Assembly (NCBI GenBank): GCA_022575985.1
Contig: JAKSXM010000014.1
Coordinates: 15,128,001 to 15,192,000, forward strand
Reading direction: 5' to 3'
DNA: 64,000 nucleotides
DNA from: Anagrus nilaparvatae
Lineage: Eukaryota; Arthropoda; Insecta; Hymenoptera; Mymaridae
The position numbers and the translations under genes are program-made. Under the pieces are notes generated by a model. The model saw nothing but the letters and a program-made list of their open reading frames with translations, was not told the origin of the DNA and made no database searches. The stretch's first letter is position 1, and the number at the start of each line of letters is the position of its first letter. Positions 56,711 to 64,000 of the stretch are shown piece by piece.

Positions 56711-57664
56711 GTAAATGACAAATAACGAAGTCGCTAGACGGAAAATAGGTAAAATTTAAATTTAAATTTAAATTAATTTCCCTTTTTTAAAGAATTTTTA
56801 AAGTGACTTGGGTATACCACAAAATTAATTTTAATTAAAGTTAAAATTTTAATTAAAGTTAAAATTAATTAATTATGAATTTTTTTAGCCGTTTGTACGG
56901 ATGCCTAAAATACGGGTTCCATGTATTGTTAACCGTATATATGGATAGGATCATACTAGAACCGTACCCTCTGATCCGTTATACGGGTGAAAATGATATA
57001 CGGTTCCGCTTTCATTCTTGTCCGTATTGTTAATGTATAATTACTTTTCTTTATTAAATCGAATCATTAAAGATTTAACCCGTATATACAGGTATCTAAA
57101 ATACGGCTCCCATAAAGCGAAAACCGTATATACGGCTAGCGTTATACGAGCCACGTATTTCGAGTAACCGTATATACGGGTAAATGATATACGGTCCCGT
57201 ATATCATTTACCGTATACGACTCATCCATTTGTATGGTTGATTAAAGTTTAGACCCGTATATATGGTTGTCTAAAATACGGGAACTGTATTATGAAAACC
57301 GTATATACGGATGAGTGATATATGGACCCATACTTTTGTCAACCGTATATAGGGTAAAACAATTTTGAGAACCGTATATAAAGTTTACATAATACGGGTC
57401 CCGTACAAATTTATTCGTATGTACGGTTTTCAAAATACTGGTCCGTACATTTTTAGAACCGTATATACGGTATTTTTTACATGGATTCCACATTAAATAA
57501 ACCGTATATATGCGGCAAAAAATCAAAATTCAAAATTCTCATTTCCGTCTATACGGATTTGATGCGCGCCCCGTATTCCCAATCCTGTTTTATTGTAATA
57601 AATTTAAAATGAAGTTGTCAATTTTTTTCTATCTTTTAAATTTATATGTATTTTGTTTTTATAG

Positions 57665-57775
57665 TTTTACCATCAAAGCCAATAATCTATGACACTAAGA
57701 AACGAGACATGAGCAAGCACTTAGAGGCTTACCCCGAAGGAGCTGATCTAGATCTTATTTGTGAAGTACAAGGAG
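57665..57775 (+). CDS. sidestep-like gene, exon joining Ig domains 1 and 2
   Basis: Next exon of the same gene, 111 bp. The acceptor is a T-rich tract ending TTTTTATAG at 57664, and the donor is GTAAG at 57776. Joined to the exon ending at 13430, both in phase 1, the split codon gives Val. Translation continues LPSKPIIYDTKK and ends EGADLDLICEVQGG. The P-x-K-P-x-I-Y-D linker followed by EGxDLxLxCEVxGG is the family's Ig1-Ig2 junction, and the Cys is the strand-B cysteine of Ig2. The exon again ends in phase 1. The expected continuation (a G-x-P-x-P-x-V-x-W motif) was not found in 57776-64000, so the following intron probably runs past the window edge. The exon begins only 78 bp after the end of a hAT-like element. 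The family call is strong and the paralog is not determined. Confidence 0.86.
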
Positions 57776-60700
57776 GTAAGATATAAAGTTGTATTTCAAT
57801 TTTTATATATGGCATTTTTAAGATTTCTAAATTAAAAAAAAAAATAATAAATATTTTACGATTGATAAAAGCATGCATAGAAAATTTAAATTGATATAAA
57901 ATAAAAAACTCACAAAAACTAACGAAGCTGCTGAAGTTATTGTTAATTTACACTTATGTATTACAGTAATACTTTATACCTTGAAAAAAGAGTACTCAAA
58001 CAGCTAATATTTAATCTGTTAATACGAAATAAATTTTAGCCATATTGTGTTAACTCATCATGACATACTTTAATTTTTTCAATTTTTTTCTTTTGCTGAA
58101 AAATAATAGATTCCATTTCAACTGGGTCCAAATTAAAGAAATAGGTAAAAATGGATATTTACAATTTTAATCATTTATAAAAACGACGCTTTTCGAAAAT
58201 TACATTTTCATCTTCAGGTTAATCTTAACTATGATAAAATTAGTTTAAATTAAAAAAATAATAATAATCAATGATGACATAATCATTACATGTTTACACT
58301 TAGAGCAACTTATTATTAGAACTAAAATTATTTATAGAACATATACAATTTTCAATAAAAAAACAAATAATTGGAGCAGAGATTTAAACCCAATTCTTTA
58401 GCGTATTACATACTCTTTTTATATTCAACAATTACAATTATTTCTAAAAATGACAAGTCAAAATCTTATTTAGAAAAAAAGTTATGAACAGTTCAATATC
58501 TTTAAAGTTAAATTTCATCTCTGCGGGACAGCTATTTTTGATATTAAATGTTCAACTGTGAAATTGAAATGTAAAATTCTTAGAAAGATGTTGAACTATT
58601 CAAAACTTTTTTTTTACATAAGATTTTGACTTGTAATTTTTAAGAAACATTTCTAATTATTGGCTTCAAAAACAAGAATTAATAATTTTTTATTAAGGGC
58701 GAGTCAGATCAGATTAGTCAAACATACGACAGTCATGCCTACTCGTAATGACTTGGTCACTAAAATAAAAAAAAATTCAACTTACGCGCTAAATTTGATT
58801 TTTTAAAACATGCTTGTGAAATATTGAAAAGGTAATCAAAAAAATATTGTCTTTCCCAAAGTATTTAGTAAAATTTTTGCATTTAGCAATTAAATTAGAA
58901 ATCAAGCATTCTAAAAAAGCAATTTTTTTCAGATCATTATTGAATTTTATTCTGATCTTTTTTTTTTATTTTATATTATTATTTTCTAAAAATAAGAAAA
59001 TAAAAAATTTTTTTTTTTTTTTAAACAAAAGTAATTTTGCAAAAAAAATACATAAGTATCCTTTTTTTAAATACTTGCAAAATATTTTTATTAAAGCAAA
59101 TCAGTCTTTATTAATCCATGCACCAAATAAATAATTAATTTTTTTTTAATTTATGCAAGTATTAAAATACTTTATTTTAAAGCAATATCATCTAGCATGC
59201 ATTGCTTTTTTATACTCGCAACGAGTAAAAAATGCCAAAAAATTTTACGTACATGCACAATAAAAAAATATACACAAGATTTGTCAATAATTTATAAACT
59301 GAACATGCCAATACTAAAACAAATCTGTATAATTACATAAATATGATATGCATATCAAATATTAACATTTTTTCGAACACAATAAAGAACGCATAATAAA
59401 ATTATTTCACAGGTTATTATACGAAAAGCTGCATATTTCAATAAATCCTTATTTTTAAAGATACTAGTTTTTAGGAATAAAATATTTTACTAAACCATTC
59501 AGAATGATTTAAAAATTGTATTTATTTATTTAATAAATATTTTTTTAAATGCACAAGTTAATATTTACACGTGTTCCTTATACTAGTTTTATACTATACA
59601 GTGTAGTATGGCATATCCTGTACTAACACAATCTCATATGATTTTAGTGCATATATACACCACACTATACATAATTACTAACACATCCTTGCATAAAATT
59701 TAAGTGTCCTCATAGAGAGTGTTAGGAAATAAAATCGAGGAGGACACTAAAAGTCGCAGTCAGTACCAGAAATTGTCATGTTACTCTTATCGTCATAACC
59801 CACTAATGAACATTACTTTTGTAAATAAAAAATAATTCGCTTAAAATTTTCAAAAACTCCCAAAAGGAAAACATAAAAAAATGATTTACGAATCGATTGG
59901 CACTGTTTTAAATACTTTTTTGTAGACTTATTTGTAAAATTTTTGTTTGGAAAATTTGATCTTGCTTGGATTTATTTTTTCAAACAAAAATTTTTGCATA
60001 TGAATCTGCAAAATAATACATCAAATCTACTATTGTATTTATAAACCATTTTATAATGTTTTCCTTTTTTTAGAATTTTGATTATCGGCGGTAATTTGGA
60101 GAAAAATGCAATTTTCTGCAGCAAAACGATGAAAAGTCGGTAATGGGATTAACATTTTTTCTAAAAAATATAGCTGTCCTGTGGAGACGAAATTTTACGT
60201 TTTTTAACAGAAATGAAGAATTTAATTTTAATTATTTAAATTATGGATAATTGATTATTTTTCTTTAAAATACCTTTTTTGCAAAAATTTTTAAGTTGGA
60301 AAATTTAAAAATTATTTTTAATTTAGATTAGAAAAAAAAAAATTTAATCTTAAATTTAATAGGTTATTTTAAATTACTGTAAATAAATAAATAAATAAAT
60401 AATTACTTTTTTTAATTTTAATTTTCTAGTTCAAATTAATTCAAATAATTTTTTTTGATATTAGGTAATATGACCCAACGCTAATAAATTGTCCTGATAT
60501 AGTTATATTCTGTTCTTACTCATATAAAAGTAAGAGTAAATCTTAGCATTTACTGTTTTGTCAACGCATTTTTTTTTTCAGATTTATCTAGATAGTGCCA
60601 AAATCCAGATTTATGAATATCATTCTATGCTTCTTCAAAACTATCTTAACTGAGTTATGCTTGATCCGATTACATTTTAAATCTAATCTTATCAAAACTA

Positions 60701-61101
60701 AAAATTTCTCCGGGTATGATTATTATTGTATTGAATTCAATTTTATTGACATTTTATACTTGCAAATTTATAGTACTGCAAACACATTCAGAGCCTAGTT
60801 CTGTGGGCAAGGGATCTGATTAATTCAAAATTATTCGACACATAAATAATTCTACACAAAAAAGTTTGTGCCCCGCGAGGTCTCCAGTAAATTTATAATT
60901 ATTAATTACAGAAAGATATTTAAAAAGGTATTGGAGAGGCTATGTCCAATCCCGAAGATAATTTATTTCTTATGGAGTCAACGTTTGTCTACCACACCAG
61001 CAGAATCTAGCTTTTTTAGTATTAGTATTTTGTGTATCTTAGTACTGAAGAGACTTCAAGACCTATTATGGGTCATATTATTCGGCAAGTGATTTCATAA
61101 T
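57776..61101. other. Start of next sidestep-like intron; AT-rich, no gene seen
   Basis: GTAAG opens the intron at 57776. I looked for the remainder of Ig2 and did not find it. It contains one hammerhead-like relic (58184-58218) and long A/T runs. The frames at 58847-59134, 60595-60798 and 60868-61092 have no family features. Confidence 0.5.
58184..58218 (-). ncRNA. Hammerhead-like relic, minus strand
   Basis: The minus strand reads CTGAAGA (allowed variant of the core), a GAAAA/TTTTC helix with a TGTAA loop, GAAA, then AGCGTCG. The CTGAAGATG ... CGAAA ... CGTCG pattern is typical of Penelope-like terminal repeats. No coding sequence accompanies it, so it is probably a solo terminal repeat. 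Confidence 0.45.
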
Positions 61102-61105
61102 TTAA

Positions 61106-62795
61106 CTCATTAACGCCAGGGTGGAGAGTTATGGAAATGAGCAAAAATAAGTATATTCCCTTATAGATAAGTGGCTAAAAAGTTCATCCACATACTAAAA
61201 TTTCATACTCTTTCAAAATCTGTTTGAAAAAATCTCTTGAAAATACCCTAAAAACGGGGGTGAAAGGGGTAGGTCAGGCATTATTAGGAAATGTTTGGAA
61301 AAATCAATGAAGAAAGTATCCAATTTTATTGAAAAATGTTTGAAAATAATATTTTTTATGTAAATTTAAGTAAACTTCGTATACATTGAGGTCTCAGACA
61401 TTTTGGCCCTATTTACAACCCTTAAAAGGTTGATAGGGGTGGTACTCCAAACAAAATACGGGTTTGGCTGTATTATCACTGGCGAAAACCAGATTTGCTT
61501 TACTATACGTTTTGTGGGTCGCTGAACACGAAAATCGGGGTAATTTGGTAGAGAAATTGGGGCTTCACCCTTAAATTTGCAAAAACAATCAGGATATGCA
61601 CATATAGGTTTTTTGGGTCACTAATCAAGAATTTGGACTCCTTTTTTATATATATGTAATTAAAATTTCACCCTTAAAATTGCTAGAACTACCCCTAAAA
61701 GGGGTGTTTTTGCTATTTTTGCAATTTGAGCGTCCAAAGTACGTTCTTAAACTTTTTTTGGGACACTAATCAATAATTTCAACTTCTTTTTCATAAATAA
61801 TCAATATTTCACCATAGCTAAAAATACCCCTAATATGGGTATATACTGGACGCTCAAAGTCCGAAAATAACAAAAACACCCCATTTAGGGGTAGTTGTAA
61901 CTGCTTTAAGGGTTAAATTTTAATTATTTATAAAAAAAGAGTCAAAATTCTTGATTAGCGGCCCAAAAAACGTATACTAACGTACTTTGGACGCTCAAAG
62001 TGCAAAAATAGCAAAAAACCCCTTTTAGGGGTAGTTCTAGCTATTTTAATTATATATGAAAAAGGAGTCGAAATTCTTGATTAGTGACCCAAAAAACCTA
62101 TATGGGCATATACTGGATGCTAAAAGTACGAAAATAGAAAAAACACCCCCTTTTTGGGGGGGTAGTTTTAACTAATTTAGGGGTGAAATTTTAATTGTTT
62201 ATGAAAACGAAGTCGAAATTATTAATCAGCGACCCCAAAAACCCATATGTTGCAAATCTGAGTGCTCAAAATGCGAATATGTAAAAAAAACTCCGTTTTG
62301 GGGGTAGTTTTTGCAAATTTAAGAGTGAAGCCCCAATTTCTCTGCCAAATTACCCCGATTTTCGTGTTCAGCGACCCAAAAAACATATAGTAAAGCAAAT
62401 CTGGTTTTCGCCAGTGATAATACAACCAAACCCGTATTTTGTCTGGAGTACCACCCCTATCAACCTTTTAAGGGTTGTAAATAGGGCCAAAATGTATGAG
62501 ACCTCAATGTATACGAAGTTTACTTAAATTTACATAAAAAATATTATTTTCAAACATTTTTCAATAAAATTGGATACTTTCTTCATTGATTTTTCCAAAC
62601 ATTTCCTAATAATGCCTGACCTACCCCTTTCACCCCCGTTTTTAGGGTATTTTTAAGGGTTGTAAGTGAAAACTAATGTCAGATTTTGAAAGAGTATGAA
62701 ATTTTAGTATGTGGATGAACTTTTTAGCCACTTATCTATAAGGGAATATACTTATTTTTGCTCATTTCCATAACTCTCCGCCCGGCGTTAATGAG
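61106..62795. mobile_element. TTAA-flanked foldback element, copy 2 (1.7 kb)
   Basis: Second copy of the 50675-52087 family, flanked by TTAA at 61102-61105 and 62796-62799. It has the same ends (CTCATTAACGCC), the same arms (GGAAATGAGCAAAAATAAG, GGGTAGGTCAGGCATTATT) and the same inner ends (ACTCCAAACAAAATACGGG). It has more and rearranged copies of the ~150-bp core subrepeat, about 61560-62330. It is non-coding. Confidence 0.82.
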
Positions 62796-62799
62796 TTAA

Positions 62800-63485
62800 A
62801 TTTCGTTTTATTAAATGGATATGAAATCTTTTTGGTATTTTTTAATCTAGAGAATTTAAATCCTCTTAATAAAAAAATATCAAATAATATTTAGAGGGGC
62901 CTCAATATAGTTTATAGCGCAAGCAATATAAATCAAAAGCAATACAGTTGATTTTAGATAAAAAATTGTGCGTTTGAATCCTGGATATGCAAAATCTAGT
63001 GTTTCATAGGGCCCTTGTTTTTCATTCATGATAATCTTATTATTCCCAAAAATAGTAAAAATTCAATATTTCAAAAAGTACGATAGCTGATTCGCTAAAC
63101 TATAGCCTATGTCATCCGCAGACTTTTTTCTTTATTTTGACACCGTTTTTATGTAATTTCGTTCATTGGTTCGATCCTGATGATGAAACACAAACACACG
63201 CACAAACAGACAGAGGTATATAAATGGGTTGTAAGATATGTTTAACAACTAATAGTTTATATAAAGAAGTATAGTAGTATACTTTACTGATGATGGCTCG
63301 TATTACTATACACAGCCGAAATAAACAATTTTAAATTTTATTGAATACTTTTAGTCTGGTTACCCTGGTAAACCCTCTCAAAAGAGATAAAAAACAACCC
63401 CGATTCCTCCCTAAAACTATCTTCGAGGGGCGTAACATCCTTATTTTTACCCTTTCAACCCTTAAAATTTACTTTTTCTAAAATA
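62800..63485. other. AT-rich sequence with dispersed repeat and a degenerate hammerhead-like motif
   Basis: 63040-63125 (TACGATAGCTGATTCG, CTATAGCCTATGTCATCCGC) repeats 26905-26990 in direct orientation. At 63287-63321 CTGATGA is followed by GGCT/AGCC and GAAA, without a usable helix III. No gene was seen. Confidence 0.5.
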
Positions 63486-63658
63486 GTATATTACGAGCCC
63501 ATGTCCAGAAAAGTAAAGAATGGATCAAATCGCATGTAAATTACCATCTGAGGCGAAGCCGAACTTCGATTTTGGGCATTCTTTATTTATGGACAGGGGT
63601 CGTATACGATTTTTCTTCTTCAGTGGCGAGAAAACAAGTTTTTTCCGATCGCGCAGCT
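63486..63658 (-). repeat. Dispersed partly palindromic repeat, copy 2
   Basis: Inverted relative of 39991-40174 with the same order of blocks (AGTATATTACGAGCCC, TGTCCAGAAAAGTAAAGAAT, GGTCGTATACGATTTTTC, AGTGGCGAGAAA). Sequence to 64000 shows further repeated AACTTTTAAAGGGTGT-like words but nothing assignable. Confidence 0.68.
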
Positions 63659-64000
63659 CTATCTGTCTACTAGGTATTTTGGCTCACTAAATGTGAATTT
63701 ACCGTCAAAAACTAGTAAAACCGTCAAAAACAAGTTAAAGGGGTGTAACACTCTCATTTTCACCCTGTCAATGCTTAAAATTTAATTTTCCTTAAAAAAC
63801 TATTGTAATGGGATCGAGTAAGTATTTTTGGCTGCTTAATCTGACTTTACATTTGAAATAAAGTTAGAAGGATGAAAAACTCTTATATTTACATTTTCAT
63901 TTTTAAATTTTATTTTTCTTAAAGACTATATTTTGAGTAATTTTTAAGGGATCTATTGGATACCTGAAACTAACGTAAAAAATTATATTGGAGGGGTTTG
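63659..64000. other. AT-rich sequence to window end, nothing recognised
   Basis: TTTTGGCTCACTAAATGTG at about 63679 is a weak relative of the GGGTCGCTGAACACG motif found in the foldback elements. No gene was seen. Confidence 0.4.

Larger units (their letters stand above)
55336..56880 (+). mobile_element. Penelope-like element, 5'-truncated, with 10-bp target duplication
   Basis: TTTTTTAGCC flanks the element on both sides (55326-55335 and 56881-56890), interrupting an array unit that is otherwise continuous. The element has ~120-bp inverted terminal arms (55336-55453 and 56674-56792) that share ACCTATTTTCCGTCTAGCG / complement and a hammerhead-like motif. It encodes the C-terminal part of a Penelope-like protein with a GIY-YIG nuclease domain. 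A poly(A)-like stretch (AATAAAAATAAAATAAA) lies at 56236-56290. The unit is short (1.5 kb) and lacks the RT core. Confidence 0.85.
53745..57587. mobile_element. hAT-like element made of palindromic CCGTATATACGG repeats, with nested insertions
   Basis: The ends CAGGGTTGGAAAATACGGG and, on the other strand, CAGGATTGGGAATACGGGG match the CAGGGTTGG-type ends of hAT transposons. Subterminal GACGCGCAT / GATGCGCGC also match. The flanks ATTTATTC (53737-53744) and TTTTATTG (57588-57595) agree at 6 of 8 positions, as an aged 8-bp duplication would. The interior is an irregular array of about twenty CCGTATATACGG-type palindromes spaced ~25-45 bp. Without the two nested insertions the original element is about 1.1 kb. 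It has no transposase. It ends 78 bp before the sidestep-like exon. Confidence 0.72.
13431..57664 (+). other. 44.2-kb intron of the sidestep-like gene (phase 1)
   Basis: This intron lies between the two sidestep-like exons, with GTAAGA at its 5' end and a T-rich tract plus TATAG at its 3' end. Exon phases match across it. It hosts most of the mobile elements listed here, in both orientations. No other host coding exon was recognised inside it. An unrecognised alternative exon cannot be excluded. Confidence 0.8.

Noticed and set aside
53780..57560. Regularly spaced short palindromes resembling a CRISPR array
   Set aside because: The genome is eukaryotic, spacing is irregular, spacers share sequence with the repeats, and the array has hAT-type transposon ends.
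62895..62990. Possible tRNA or mitochondrial tRNA insertion (GTTTGAATCC box)
   Set aside because: No consistent acceptor and anticodon stems could be drawn around the B-box-like word.

Overview
The window is AT-rich eukaryotic DNA, almost certainly from an insect. The evidence is two exons of a sidestep-like axon-guidance gene with GT/AG splice sites, an arthropod-type R1-clade LINE, and dense mariner-, hAT-, piggyBac- and Helitron-type repeats. The order cannot be fixed from sequence alone. There are no bacterial features, and most open frames are low-complexity AT or lie inside repeats.

Gene content: the only host coding sequence I can support is on the + strand. Exon 13225-13430 encodes the C-terminal half of an N-terminal Ig domain, and exon 57665-57775 encodes the linker and the start of the second Ig domain. 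Their phases match (phase 1) and they are separated by a 44,234-bp intron. Nearly all of the window is therefore intron of one sidestep-family gene. The exon with the first half of Ig1 and the exons after 57775 were not found here.

Layout: 0.8-2 kb holds a T-rich tandem repeat. A mariner-type MITE lies at 4.9-5.1 kb. At 5.17-5.85 kb a structured repeat of ~503-bp period carries a complete hammerhead ribozyme (5563-5636). An R1-type LINE tail lies at 6.2-6.6 kb. At 13.7-16.5 kb there is a 2.8-kb foldback element, and at 19.9-20.3 kb a foldback MITE. Two related LINE copies lie at 22.2-24.7 kb, a long-TIR element at 26.2-28.4 kb, and an 800-bp near-palindrome at 28.8-29.6 kb. A piggyBac-type end is at 30.5 kb. 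At 30.9-33.1 kb a LINE is interrupted by an inverted copy of its own family plus a MITE. A Helitron-like region with a TIR element lies at 34.2-36.7 kb and a Gypsy RNase H relic at 37.2 kb. Two TTAA-flanked foldback elements lie at 50.7-52.1 and 61.1-62.8 kb. At 53.7-57.6 kb a hAT-like element built of palindromic CCGTATATACGG repeats carries two nested insertions, a foldback element and a Penelope-like element, with recognisable target duplications.

Most notable: (1) the 5563-5636 hammerhead has every conserved core base, three closed helices, type III topology and a perfect 9-nt complementarity between its two loops, in a repeat of ~500-bp period; (2) the Penelope-like element has hammerhead-like motifs in both inverted terminal arms; (3) several structurally different foldback elements share a conserved GGGTCGCTGAACACGAA motif. 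All alignments were made by eye, and identities are estimates.
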